The notes under the pieces were generated by a model, which did no database searches, was not told the DNA's origin, and saw only the letters and a list, made by a program, of their open reading frames with translations. The position numbers and the translations under genes were made by a program. Shown piece after piece: positions 46,501 through 59,215 of a DNA stretch of 64,000 nt (positions are counted from its first letter, which is position 1; each line of letters starts with the position of its first letter). The stretch is taken from NCBI GenBank assembly GCA_026545765.1, contig CM048841.1:1888512-1952511 (forward strand), in the 5' to 3' direction. Source of the stretch: Plantago major (taxonomy: Eukaryota; Streptophyta; Magnoliopsida; Lamiales; Plantaginaceae).

Positions 46501-49500
46501 TGCAAGTTCTGCTGTGATACCCATGGAGGAAAGCTCCCAGACAATTCATTATATGATAAGTCTCTGTGGAAGAAAAGATACAACCTTTTAAGGATGCAAA
46601 GAGCAAGATATTCAAGGACATAATGAACTGACTTACGCAGTCACCATATTTGGATGCTTTTGGAGCGGTAATGCACCAGTAAACATGTTATTGCCAAGAA
46701 ACCTGAAGATAGGACATGCATGGTATGTAAAAATTATTGGTTTCAATCCTTTGCAGCACAGAGAATGTATTGAAAGATTGTAATAGCAATTATTACGTAC
46801 AAGTGATTAAGCGGCGTGAGATTGAAGAGAAAATCTGGAATTCTTCCTGTCAAACTGTTGAAGCTCAAATCCCTGAAACATATATACAGATCAATATTAG
46901 CATATGTAAGCATTTGATCATCCAAATTAAAGAAATTAGAAATAATACGCTGCGTGTTCTGCATAAAACAGAATACTTACAGGATGTACAGACTCTGAAA
47001 TCCACTTAAAAATGAAGGTATTGCACCAGAAATATTATTGTTCCGCAAAATCCTGTCAAAGAAAGTTCAGAATATTGGAACTTGCTAATCGGAGTAAAGA
47101 ATTCACAATCATGTCAGGCATTAAGGAGTTAGAAGAGATGTGGTTTTATATACTATCTTACAAATGGGTGAGAGAGCTCATATTCCTGGCAAAATCCAGT
47201 GTGGAGGTTCCATTTGACAGATCGCTTATTCTCCTAAGAATATGAAGTACCAAGAAACCGCCTTTAATTAGTTTAAGTGAAGCCTTGAAAGATGAATCAT
47301 CCAAAAAAATAAAAATTTGCTACTTACAATTGTGTTAATGATGTTAAAGCAGCAAAAGATGATGGTATCGAACCTTGAAATGAATTTCCTTGAAACCTCC
47401 TTTCATGTTAAATTAATCAGTAAAATCTTCACAACATGGTATATATATATACTTATTATTTTGGTAGCTCTTCAAAATTCAAGACTGGAGTCTTAGCAGT
47501 GTCTTACAGATTGGTCATGCCAGTCCAGTTTCCGATGAACGCAGGAACTTGACCGGTGAATGCATTGTCTGATGCCCACCTGAAATGTAGTTCTAATATA
47601 CTTGGAGCGTCTTTTAATCTAGAGAACAAAATCAATTATGATCTAGTGTGCTTACATTGCCTGCATACTCGTTAGGTTTGCCCACGTTGAAGGTATCTGA
47701 CCACTAACTCCGGAGCTATCCATATATCTACCAAGATCATAGCAGCAGCAAGACAGGGAAAGGAAGAAAGTTAAAAAAGAAGGAATCATGACAGTTTGAC
47801 TTAAACATGTTCATTGTTCAATGGAGCATAAGAATAACATTCACTGCCATTTCTTTCTAAACAGGACGGAAACAATATGCTCCGGCCATGGGACAAGAAT
47901 TTAGGAACAAGGTTCGTTTCGAGAAGGATGATATAGGACCTAAAACACTGACCCATTTTTCAGAATTCGGAATTTTAAGATGTATTTTGCAAGTATTGGA
48001 ATTCTTAGGACAAAATATGAACATAAAAGTCACGTAGAGGGGGAAAAAAACAATTTACCCCGAAAAACATACATTTGTTGTAGTCTTGATAGATTCCCAA
48101 TCTCCCATGGTAGAGCTCCAGAGAAGTTGTTTCCGCTAATGGATCTGATCATCATTAACAGCAAGCCGATTATTTTCAGTTCACGTACGCACATTATCTA
48201 GTCTCATGACTTATCTAGAAATCGACATATGTTGTGATATTAAGATACAATATTACAATAATCTTAAGTCGGAGAGCTGTCCGATTTCTCCCGGAACTTC
48301 CCCTGATAAAGCATTCAAGCTGAAGCTCCTGCATATTAATTAAGAGACCGTCGAGTGGAAACTTAGAAGAACAATTGAGCGACATAATTTGTCGAGTGTA
48401 AAACTGATTTTATAAAAGAGTTTGAAATAAGAGTGATAAGTACTTACATGTATTGCATTCGAGTTAGATTGCGTATAGATGCAGAAATTGGACCTGTGAA
48501 ATAATTTTGAGCCAAATTTCTACAATAAAATGAGGACTAATTAATACTGATATTTGCCATTAAATGTATCACCAACTATTTTTAATCGTACATCATTTTA
48601 AAAAAAAAAAGATGCGGCACTCCTATAAAAATTAAAAACCCCGTAGATGTATTTAATTTAGAATCCTAAAATATATCCGTATTTTTTAAGCTAAAATAAA
48701 ATAGTTCCGGGATATGTACCAGTGTGGACCTCGGTAAAACAGACACTACCGGTGTATCTTATGAATTGACGGTGGAACTTATTTATGCTCTTGTGACTTT
48801 GATGATGGATGGGTGTACTTGAATTCATAAAGAGGGGTTTAGCCTTGTAGTTCTATTGGGAGAGATTTAGTTAAGGATGTTGATGTAAAACCTTTTGAAG
48901 GTCAAATAGTAGTAATGGTTTGGACTTCGGTTTTGGTTTCGGTCAATTGATCATGTAATTATGTTTTTGAGCATTTCTTATGCTCCTTGACTCTTATTAT
49001 TAATAAAATTTTTGCTGTTTCAAAAAAAAAAAAAAAGTTTCGGGATATGTACTCGTAGAAAGTACTAGATAGATACGTACAAGTTAGTGAGGTAAGTCAA
49101 GCTCCACAACTCTGGTGGTAAAGGTCCTGCAGCGTTTATTGTAAAAATCCACCTGTATGCATGTTCATCAAGTAATTCAATTAGGAGATAGATGGTAATC
49201 ATTGTATGAACATTTTGTATTTGCTAACTAATGAGGTTTTGAAATTAACTATATCATCATTTTTTTAATCAACTGTCTTACCTTATTTGCAAGAGAATTG
49301 ATATGTACGGAGCTAATTTTGTTAACCCCGGGGCAACTTATTCTTTTCCTATTTTACCCTTATTTTCAATTTACTTAAATCACGTTCATCTTCATTTTTT
49401 TCTCCAGCAAAACAAGCCCCTTCATTTCTTGATTTCTTTAAATATATACTAGTACATAGTTGAATTCTCATTAATTTCCAACTCAATTCCTCTAATGCTG

Positions 49501-51372
49501 AATGAATTGATGATGCCAATTTAGAGTTATAAATTGATGGATGCATTGTCTTTCTAATAAAAATGTTTGATAAATTCCACTACGAACAATTACTAACACC
49601 TTATTACCTTAAAATGCTAATTAAGTACTTATCATATACGTACTACTCTCTCAGTCGTATAGAACTTTAGACATTATTAAAAAAAAATTATCCCACACCA
49701 AACAAATAATTAAAAAAATTACATTTACGCATAAATTACTCACTTCCCACTAAAAGTAAACATTCTTACTACATTTTCTTGGTTTATCATTTATTTTAAT
49801 TTTTCATTCTAAATTACCCGTCAATCTAAATGTATAAAATTATCCGGCACAGAGGGAGATGCATGAATTAAGTAAATTTTGCAAACGAAATTTGTAATAG
49901 AAAACTAATCTTCCAAACAACTTGTCAATGGGACCAAATAATTCTACTGTATGAAATCTTTTTTTGTTGCAAATAAAATTATTGCAGACCATCAAATACG
50001 ATTCCCAGCATGAAAGGATTTGGTGCAATGTTTAGCTGTGTGAATTTAGGTCCATTAAAGAATGGCAAAATAATGAAGTGATAATGTGCTCTGTGGTTAA
50101 CATTTTTAGCTCTGTAAATATCAATTCCCTATTTGCAACCTAAATACCAAACATGAAACTATCTCATACTATGTTACACTCGCCCGCAATGCACCCACTA
50201 CTTACAAACAGTGTGGAATCCATATGTAATTTCATATATGTACCACACAGTTTGTGAATAATAGGTATATTGGGGGCGAGATCGACATAGAAGAAACTAG
50301 TATCCCAAACCCCATATGAAATGTACTTTTGGTCCATTGTTTATTTTAGAATGATTAGAATGATAATGTCAATGAATTAGGGGGGAAAAAAAAACCAACC
50401 TTGCCACCTAGAAAGTGCTTTAGCCAAGCATAAGCGGTCAAACTTATGGACTAAATAAATTTTCCATGATCTCATCACACTCATTTTCAAAGATACATTA
50501 ATTCAAATAAGTACTGAAATTGACATAACAGAAGAATATCTCTAAACTGTATTTTATTGACAAAATCTAGATAAGAAAAACGTTTCACTGATTAAGAAAC
50601 AGTAAAATGTGAATTCGCCTACAGCCCGTCATCGCTTATGGCAAAGTGATAACTTCTTTTCACACTTTACGGGAAGCTCAAAATCTATGTAATTTCTACA
50701 TAATAAAGCTTCATTTGCCCTCTATAATAAGCCTAGTTCTACTAGGCGAAGCGAGCTTAATGAGTGGACTCAACTCAACTCGAGCTCAACTCGTTTGCTA
50801 ATTTGTTTGAGTCAAGTTCGAGTCTCAGTAATAGTTCGTTTTGATTATCGAGTTTATCTAGTCGAGTAAGTCTCAGCTCAATAATGTTCGATTAGACTTG
50901 ATCCATTGAAAGAATTACTTACAGAGTAATAATGTGGCAGATAGTATTGTTGGAGTAGGAGCAGTCGCATTTGATACCGGGATTAATAGCATCAATTTGA
51001 GTAACTGTATCACTTGCAACCCCGCTACATAATTCCCCGCTAATGTTCCAATCTTGTGTTGCTCCAAGTCCCAATCGCGAGAAGATGCGGTTTAAAGCTC
51101 TTGCTGCAACATCCATGGTCGAAATCAGTTTTTGTGTTAGTAAAATTCAACTCGAGTTGAGAAAGCTCAACTTAAGTTCGGAGCCAAACACGTATTTGTA
51201 TGTATGTGCACATCGGATAGAAAGTTCGGAGTCGAACGGAAAGATGAAGATCACCTTCAACAGGATCAGTTGTTGCCCGGAAAGGGTTTGTTGTTGTGTT
51301 TTGAGCTTGAACCATCGCTCCAATTGCAATACTACATACAAGTAGCAGCCTGAGCTGCCATTGCAGAAACAT
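43562..51372 (-). CDS. LRR-malectin receptor kinase (LRR-VIII-2 type)
   Basis: Cell-surface receptor serine/threonine kinase of the At1g56140/RFK1-like group. Twenty-three minus-strand exons join without a break (3114 nt, 1037 residues): 51255-51372, 50923-51103, 49081-49152, 48448-48519, 48257-48328, 48073-48144, 47656-47727, 47508-47579, 47328-47399, 47162-47233, 46981-47052, 46801-46872, 46637-46702, 46498-46563, 46362-46406, 46172-46236, 45488-46063, 45195-45371, 44959-45077, 44634-44850, 44316-44550, 44051-44201, 43562-43939. Order: signal peptide ([18 protein letters not shown]), cysteine-bearing cap (CDCSY), LRRs (about residues 100-385), malectin domain (421-612), membrane helix (about 635-657), kinase. 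Catalytic features are intact: [27 protein letters not shown]. Complete and presumably functional. Confidence 0.95.
48703..49052 (+). mobile_element. 5'-truncated LINE-like insertion with TSD
   Basis: Lies in the third intron of the receptor kinase. A 316-base insert (48720-49035) is flanked by 17-base target duplications: AGTTCCGGGATATGTAC (48703-48719) and AGTTTCGGGATATGTAC (49036-49052), one mismatch. The insert ends in a polyadenylation-like AATAAAATTTTTGCTG and an A tail of about 15, on the plus strand, antisense to the host gene. The ending resembles plant LINE 3' untranslated regions; a short frame before it would be a reverse-transcriptase tail. Confidence 0.85.
49153..50922 (-). other. 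Large second intron of the receptor kinase
   Basis: 1770-base intron between exons 2 and 3. It is AT-rich, with a MITE-like CACTCCCT-poor segment near 49640-49700 and, at 50755-50890, degenerate GAGCTCAACTCG words resembling the hAT subterminal sequence at 24740-24930. No exon seen inside. Confidence 0.5.
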
Positions 51373-51484
51373 GATTTGCTTGGATTTCAGGCAGGCTAAA
51401 TTCAAGAAACTTTTATTGAGCGGCTCAAATATGAAAATATATGCTAGTAGTAGTTTCTTCTCGTGTGGATCACTTTATTGAGGT

Positions 51485-51643
51485 CAGGGGCGGACCGTTC
51501 GCCCCCACTGCCCCGTAAAATTTGAAAAAAAAAGATTATATATAATATTTTTAAAATTTTAGGATTTCACCCTTCGAAACCCATAAAAAAAATCTTATAT
51601 ATATGATTTCGTCCACTGAGGTTCATTTTCTGGGTCCGCCCTT
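51485..51643. mobile_element. hAT-like MITE with 8-bp target duplication
   Basis: A 159-base element with imperfect terminal inverted repeats (left CAGGGGCGGACC; right GGGTCCGCCCTT) flanked by ATTGAGGT at 51477-51484 and again at 51644-51651. Eight-base duplications and CAGGGGCGGA ends are typical of small non-autonomous hAT elements. It lies about 110 bases upstream of the receptor-kinase ATG, inside its likely promoter or leader. Confidence 0.88.
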
Positions 51644-51651
51644 ATTGAGGT

Positions 51652-54600
51652 GTTCAAGAATTGCAATTTGGTCACTTAAGAAAAGGGAACACAAACAAAC
51701 GGTACCTAGAAAAGTTGTGTTCAAACTTCAAACCATTTACAAAATTAATTGAAGCCACTTTAATTTTGCATGGAATATTCTTCTATATACAAGCAATTCA
51801 GATTGGTTGGGTAATAAGTTAATATGTCATGAACATCATATAGGTTTTCAAGACGTCTAAAATATAACATGAGAATCTTTTAAAAGAACGGATAAAATAT
51901 AATTTACAAGGAACGTAAAACGCAATAAAACTAAAGTTCAAGACTCATTTAAAACTCATAAGTTCCAAACTTTATGGAACATCTTATACATCAAAATTTG
52001 TATATTAAGAAAAATTGAGAGGGTTTAGTGCAATTTTCCGAAAATGCGTTATGTAAATTATTTGAAATGAACTTTGGTTGACAATCATTCTGGTTTATTG
52101 TCAAATTGATTTTTAATTATTTTCTCATATCATCCATTAATTATTAGTGTCAACATGTTGAGCTAGTTGCTTGTATATGGTAATTGCAGTGTACATATTA
52201 CCATATGTGAAATGTGTTTCGGTCTTATCCATACAATTAAATACTATTATGATAACTGTAATGTGCTGTACATTGTGTCAATTGCTAGTAAAACACACAA
52301 AAGATCGCGAATATATATGTTGCAAGTTGCGCAAGTAGCCGACATAAATTAATTGTGAAGAGTACTAGAAGATGGCTGGACTGGCCCATTCTAGACCAAA
52401 ATTGAGCCAACAATTACTATCTCCATTTCGGAGAAATTGTTACATTTTGAATTTGGATCATTAATCTTGAGTTTGTGGCAATTAATCATAAACGATAATA
52501 GTAAATAATTTAATAAAATCATATAATAAAATTTTAATTACTAAATTTTCATTATATAATTTTAATAATTTATTTATTAATATCGCTTAAAGAAGATTAA
52601 AATCGAGAAAACGATTATTACTGAAAGAAATGTAACTTTTCCAAATTGAGAAAGATTCTACAAGAACTTATTGCATATTTGCTTTTTTTTTACCCTCAAT
52701 ATATATATTTCGAAAGGTAGGGACTAGACTGCAATTAGGCGATTTCTTAATTTGTGACTGGTTCCACAAAGAAGGCGCACATTTCCACGTGTTCGAATTT
52801 TGTGATGCTTAGTGGCGGCTCGTTGTCATAGTTTCTTCACACTTGATGTTTTACTTTGACAATGTTTCCGTGTAAAAAAGTATGATCTTTTTACTGTTAT
52901 TTATTTTGTGTTAGTTAGTTTACTTTTCATAAGGTACAATCACTTCTGAAAATGACAACTAGATGAAATTATGCGGAACGGATGAAGTATTTAGTAAACA
53001 TTGATTGGGTGGATTATGAAATTTTCGTAAAATCATTATTCCTAACGTACCTAATTCGATTATGATATCTCAATTTCGACCAATTTCTCTTTGTAATGTA
53101 TCTATAAAACCAATTACAGTAAAAAAACCCCTAAAAGAATAAACTATAAAGGAATAAGCTCTCTACAATAATAAAAATTTACGGCCTCAACTTGTGTATA
53201 AACGCTTTTAAAAAAACTCTATTTAGACATAAACTCTTTATAAGAATATTTTTTGCCAGTCCCAACGATATTATTGTATAGAGCTTTTGCCAGTCCTAAC
53301 AATATTATTGTGTATAAACGCTTTTAAAAAAACTCTATTTAGACATAACACTTGGACCCAAGGTTATGCTGACGAATTTGATAGACCCGACACAATCAAG
53401 TTTCTTTAAGAGTAGAGGCAGGCAAGATAATGTTTTCTTCTTCTTTTTTTTTCTTTTGAAAGGGTGCATGGTTATGGAGTTGGACTTGGAAAAAGTAATG
53501 ATAAAGAGCTATGTTTTAACCGGAGGTTGAGCCGGCCACCCTCCAAAAAATATTCAACCGGGTCGGACCGGTTCACCCGGATAGAGCTGGTATGACGTCA
53601 TATATATACACACACACACACAAACAAACAAAGAAGCCAACCCTAGCAAATTCTAGAAAACAAATAACCATGGTCTTTCCCTAGGTCACATAGAGCGAAA
53701 AGCGAGGACGCGAGCGAGAGCGAAATTCGACATTTTGAAAGATATACGAGAGGGAGAGCGTTATAATTCGATAATTATTTTATCCATATATAATGGTTTA
53801 TATTTTCTTAACAAATAATTAGGGAAAACTTATTTTAAAATAAAATACTACTATCATATTACAAATTACCAAACTTTTTTTAGTCCAGTAAACCATGCCA
53901 TCATTTGGTTGAAGCCCAAGCCCAACACAACAACAAAAAACCTAACAAACACAACTGTCTGTTTCTTCTTCTTTCTTAATTTCCTATGAATTTCTTCTTC
54001 TTCTTCTTATTAATTGCCTCTGGCAGTCAACTAACAAACACAACTGCACACAAAGTCTGAGTGTTCGAAGAAGATGCTTGCAAGTCGAAGCAGAGCGCAG
54101 TTGAAGATCGAAGAAGAAGACTCAGCAAATGAAGAAATCGACTCAATAGATGAAGACGCAGATCGTCTTGGTTGATCAAAGAAGACTCATAGCGTCTGAT
54201 CGAAGAAGACGTGATGGCTGGATTAGTTCTTTTCCCCAAAATAGCCTAGGGTTTCATGTTTATTGTAAAATAACCCTTGAATTTTTTTTTTTTACCCATA
54301 CCCGTGGGAACCGGCGGGTCAGCGGTTCCCAGGTGAACGGTTCCCACCGGGCGGCTTTGCCGGTTTTTGACTTGGCAGTTTTTTTTACCTCTAATTGGCC
54401 CGCCCACCACCGGTTTTCTGGCCAAATCAGTTGGACCGGCCGGTTGGACCTGAATTTTAAAACATGAGAGTTTCCAAGAGGGAACCTTCATAGGCTTTTC
54501 AACACTCTTGTGGGGTTCGGCAGGGTAATCCTTTATCGCCATAATTCCAAAGATGATTCCAAACCACGCATTGCTTCGGATTAAACGGTGAAGTCTTGAT

Positions 54601-55109
54601 CTACAGAATGTGATACAGGAAGCTTTTGGAACTTCAAGAGCTATTAGAAGAAGATCAAAATGAGCAACTGCTGCATATTGTTCGAGATTGCAAAGCACTA
54701 CTGAGAAATTCTTGGGAGACAGTTGAGATAGATCCCATAGTGAGAAACCAAGTTGTGGATGCTATGACAGCAGTGGCAAGAAAATTTATACATGGATTAA
54801 TCCGAAATGTAGAGAAAGAAAAGCTTGTGCTTCATCTTCATCATACTATCATCTTATGCTTCTAAACAAGGCAAGGGTAACTAGTTCACTTTCAAAGAGA
54901 CAGACAGAGACGCGTAAATGATAATTTCCTACTTCAGAAGATGAAAGTTTCTCTAATACAATAATCTAAAACACCAAATTATAAATAATGCTCCATACAA
55001 ACTAGCCAAAATGTTTGATAATTATCCAGATTGCAATGTGCTTAACGCAACAAGTACATTAAAGTTCTACTAAGCTTGCGAAACAAATTACCTTACCAGT
55101 CCAAGATAC
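51652..55109. other. Intergenic, long, repeat-bearing
   Basis: About 3.4 kb between the receptor-kinase promoter and NOP56. Contains the 53194-53348 duplication, two GC-rich CCGGTT/ACCGG stretches (53515-53590 and 54295-54450) and an isolated frame at 54626-54865. That frame starts without ATG and includes LLEEDQNEQLLHIVRDCKA; it looks protein-like but unrecognised and is probably a gene fragment. Confidence 0.5.
53194..53348 (+). repeat. Direct repeat, identical 39-bp units 116 bp apart
   Basis: GTGTATAAACGCTTTTAAA and the next 20 bases occur at 53194-53232 and 53310-53348 without change; a second pair, TTTTGCCAGTCC...AA.GATATTATTGT, is interleaved (about 53250-53278 and 53286-53311). A recent local duplication. 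Confidence 0.9.
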
Positions 55110-58100
55110 TTAATCACTGTCTTCAGTTCGTGACTTCTTTTTCTTTTTCTTTTTCCCTTCACTTGCTGCAACGGGAGGATCATCGGTTTTCTCATCTTTT
55201 TTACTCTTCTTCTTTTTAGAAGTTCCACCTTCTAAATTCAGATCGGTCTTCTCTGGCTCTTCTTCCTCCAATTTTCGTTTCTCTTTCTTTTTCTTCTTCT
55301 TTTCAGTTTTAGGCTCATTAGCATCCTCATTGATATCAGCCATTAGTTCGTCCTCTGCCAAAGACAGCCAATTTTATTGTCAGGGGCGTATTATGAAGCA
55401 GCAAAATGCAATTGAGTTCGGTAGTGAAGGTAATATAGCTACTGACAATAGAACTAAAACTTCAAAGACATAAAGCAACATTCCATGGAATGAAGTGAGA
55501 AAGAATTTAATGTGTTTTTCCATAGAATTAGAATACACCATAATTTCAAAATAGCCTGAACGGTTGAATGTAACAATTCAGTACTTCAGTAACACATACT
55601 AATAAATAAGGATACTGAGAAAAACCAAAACAAAGAAACTGAGAACCTTATGTATCTGGAAACTTCAAATATTGTGCACATTATCAAACATTCGGTAGTT
55701 ATCTCATGAACTCTGTTAAGCAATCCAGAACTAACAAGAGATGGGAGATATGAAAGAAAAGTTCTTTAAGTTCTTTTTTTTTTAAGTTTTCTTTTTAGTA
55801 AAAAACGCTTGGAACTAAAAAGTAAGAAAAAACCAAGCCAGACAGCACATACATTCCAGAAAACAGGAATTGGAACAGTACTGAAAACATATAAAAGAAG
55901 CATTTATCACTTCTTTTATAGTATTTCCCAATGATAAAGACGTGGAATAACAAATTATACGATTACAAAATTTGCGAGTAAAGTCATTCCATTCAGTGCA
56001 AAACATATCAATATTAACTTTGATTTTAATACTTCACAATTTTTTTAATTAATGTTCAGAAGAAAAGGAATATATTCAATATATAGCTAACCTTTGCTGT
56101 CAACATTCTCAATAGCTGATTTCATCACGTCTATGTTTTTACGAGGAGCAACCCCTTTGTCATAAAATTCAAGCCGCTCCTCAACTTGCTCACGCAGCTT
56201 TTCTCCGAAAGTAGTGGTGGTTTTGTCTGTAACACAAAATAAATAATACATCAACTAATTGAGCAATAGAATGCATGAACTACACTGTATAACGAAGCAT
56301 GAATACCTAAGAAACAGTCGATGCGAGAGGCAATAGAACACTTGTTGGCAAGATAACGAGCCATCCGGCCTTTATTCCGAGCAGATGCACGGCCAATGAA
56401 AGAAGAATGGAATATGAGACCATATTTTGGAGTGTTCCCACGGGTTTTCAATGCCCTGTACGTACAAGATTTTAAACCAAGCCCAGCCAGGGAATATATT
56501 AGATTATATTCACTTGCTGACAAAACTCATTGCCAATTGGGAAAATGATTAGGTAGCTGAAGAGAAAATGTGAAATCAAAGAATCAAATTATTACCTAAA
56601 TAGAGCCTTCTCTGCACCAAGAATCTGAAGTGTTGATGAAGGACACTTCGCCAAGTTAGTGAGACTACCAGCATGTGAAATTAAACGTGCACCGACAACT
56701 TCACCAATCAATGCAGCCAAGTTTGGTGCGATGTCATTCATTTTATCAACAAGATAAGCGTGCAGCTTTTTCCTGTATTCGGCAAGGTCCATCACTCTTT
56801 GTGCAAATTGTTTGACATTGATCAAGTCAACTGGTGATAAATCTTGTCCTGGAACATGAAAGTTACAACGTCAGCGCAGATAAAGCATGCATTCAAAGTC
56901 AAATAACTTGAATCGAAACTTTACCCATGGATGCTTTTGCAGCCTCTATAATCTCCTTTGCTTTGTCTTCATCCTGAACAATTTCGGTCAGGTCGGCTAA
57001 CTTATCCTCGGACAAAAGAGACTTGTCATCCACAAACTTTGCAATTTTGGCATACAGATAGTTGTCATTAACAATCTTTACTAATTCGGGGAAATGCCAA
57101 CCGTACCATTCTCTGTAAGACAGGAGATTATAAAGTGAGTCTCAATCTACAAATATCCAGGACAGAGTACTTGAACGAGTGTAAGTATCAATAATCAATA
57201 GTGCAAGATACAGTAACTTTTTCACATAGCAGGCACATGTATATCTAGTTTAAATACAAACCTCACTCTCATGGAAAAGGAATTGACATCTTTATCAAGA
57301 GTATCCAGAAGAAAGATAGCCTGGATGACCATATTATCAACACGGTTGACATTGAACTTCACCTTTGCCCTGCTGTAACTGTGACCTAGACCAAGTTGTG
57401 CTTTCTCTAAATCACCAGGCTGATTATATTAAATATAAAACAGAAACATGAGTGATCAAATTGTTTGATAAGCTCCACCCAAGACATCATAAAAAGGAAA
57501 CAAATTGAATCTAGCAGTTCGAAAAAGACCCAACCTTCAGGTTCTTAATGAAGGTATCAAAATGCAAGCGCACACCACGAAGAATCTCGAGAACAAACTC
57601 ATTGCTTTGGCATGGAATCTTAGTCACTTCAGATATATGCGATCCAAGCTTGGGCTCAGCCAATCCCAAACTAAACTTTGCCTTCTTCCCCTCTTTGACT
57701 TTGGGAAGAGTAAGCTCCAAGAAGTTCCTCAGCTCATCAGTCATCTGGCCTTAAACCCACAAAAAAACACAAACCAAGATAACTCAGTTTTCCAGTCATT
57801 AGTCCTACCACATTAAACAATAAACATACAAACCACAACCCACCAAGAAGCTCAGCTCTTTTATAGATAAAGGAACAAAATTTTACTCTACTGGATAGAT
57901 AACTTCATACTTAAATTAAAACAATCACCAAAAACTTGAAAATCAAAACTTGAACCTAATTAACACACTTTCAGCTCCATAAAAGCACACAACTCAGAAG
58001 GAGATACTCTTCAGAAACCAAGTTAAATATACAAAACACAACCCTGCAAAAATTCAGCTCTTTTATATGAAAGAATAAAACTTTACTCTACTATGTGGAT

Positions 58101-58672
58101 AAACTAGCTACTTCAGAGCTAAAACAATCACCAAAAAGTACCAATTTTGAGCAACAACAAAAATCTTGAAAAAACCGAAACTTGAACCTATCTAACACAT
58201 CTTCAGCTACATAAAAGCACAACTCAGAAAGAGATACTCTTCAACAAGCAACTTAAATATACAAACCACAGCCCAGCAAAAAGTTCAGTTTTTTCACACA
58301 AGAGAACAAAACGTTACTCTAATAAATGGATAAACTTGCTACTTAAAAGCTAAAACAATCACCAAAAAGTACCACTTTTCAGCAACAACAAGAAACTTGA
58401 AAAAAATCGAAACTTGAACCTAATCAACACATTTTCACTCCAAGAAAACACAACCAGGAAGAGATACCTTCAGAAACGGCGTTGCATTGGTTGAGAGCAT
58501 CGAGAGCAGACTCATAGGGACTAAAAGCGGCGAGCTGAACAACTTTACCAAAGCGATTGAGGTCAGTAACAGAGTTTCGAAGAGCCTCGGTGTTCTGGCC
58601 AATTTCATCAATTCCATGAGCTAAGAATAGGCCGTAACCGGAAGCAGACTCGTACAGAACGTAGAGCGCCAT
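55110..58672 (-). CDS. NOP56: Nucleolar protein 56 (box C/D snoRNP core)
   Basis: Core protein of box C/D snoRNPs, which guide 2'-O-methylation and processing of rRNA in the nucleolus, working with NOP58, fibrillarin and the 15.5K protein. Eight minus-strand exons join in frame: 58468-58672, 57535-57749, 57262-57419, 56925-57112, 56596-56848, 56307-56455, 56092-56226, 55110-55354, 1548 nt, 515 residues. It has the NOP5NT domain (start [16 protein letters not shown]), a central coiled-coil/NOSIC part ([10 protein letters not shown]), the Nop domain ([32 protein letters not shown]) and an acidic/lysine-rich tail with several KKKKK runs. No break or missing motif. Two telo-box motifs lie just upstream of the start, as in many plant ribosome-biogenesis genes. 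Confidence 0.97.
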
Positions 58673-58730
58673 GGAATGGAGGTTGAGTTTTCGCGGCTGC
58701 TTAGGTTTTCGCCCCGGTGGTGTAGATATA

Positions 58731-58745
58731 GGGTTTAGGGTTTAG
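58731..58745 (-). promoter_or_regulatory. Tandem telo-box upstream of NOP56
   Basis: CTAAACCCTAAACCC on the minus strand, about 60 bases upstream of the NOP56 ATG. The AAACCCTA telo-box is a known promoter element of plant translation and ribosome-biogenesis genes. A second copy lies at 59934-59948 in the duplicated segment. Confidence 0.75.
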
Positions 58746-59215
58746 AAAGAAAGAGGAATGAATTTGTTAATGTAAATAAAACTAGGGCTTTCATATAAAA
58801 CCACTGGTAGACCCGTATCTGGTCCGTATAACCGCTGAACGTTCATGTAAAGATTTATTTCGAAAATAAATTTATCGAACTGATAAACTATAGACCGAGT
58901 GGTTATCTAAATAGTAAGTTTTGTATGGACGAAATCGGACTAACATCCAGTGTTGAATTAAAATAATTTGTGTGTTATGCGCCTTACGCTTGACATTCGT
59001 ACTAAGCTACATTATGGAAGCACGAAACCTAACATTGAGCTTGAATTTTATTGTCTTAACAAGCAGTTTTTTTATTCAGACATCTTTCTTTATTGGAACC
59101 CGAGAGTGTCATGCTTGCCCTGGCAAGGCCTCTGTTAATTTTAGCCTTTCGACTAACTTTAGTTAGAACACTTTGAATTCATCTTTTTAACATTCAATAT
59201 TAGGGTATTTGTGTG

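Noticed and set aside
54027-54698. Minus-strand frames of 70 and 150 codons
   Set aside because: Start at non-ATG codons, cover GC-rich CCGG-type repeat sequence and show no family features.
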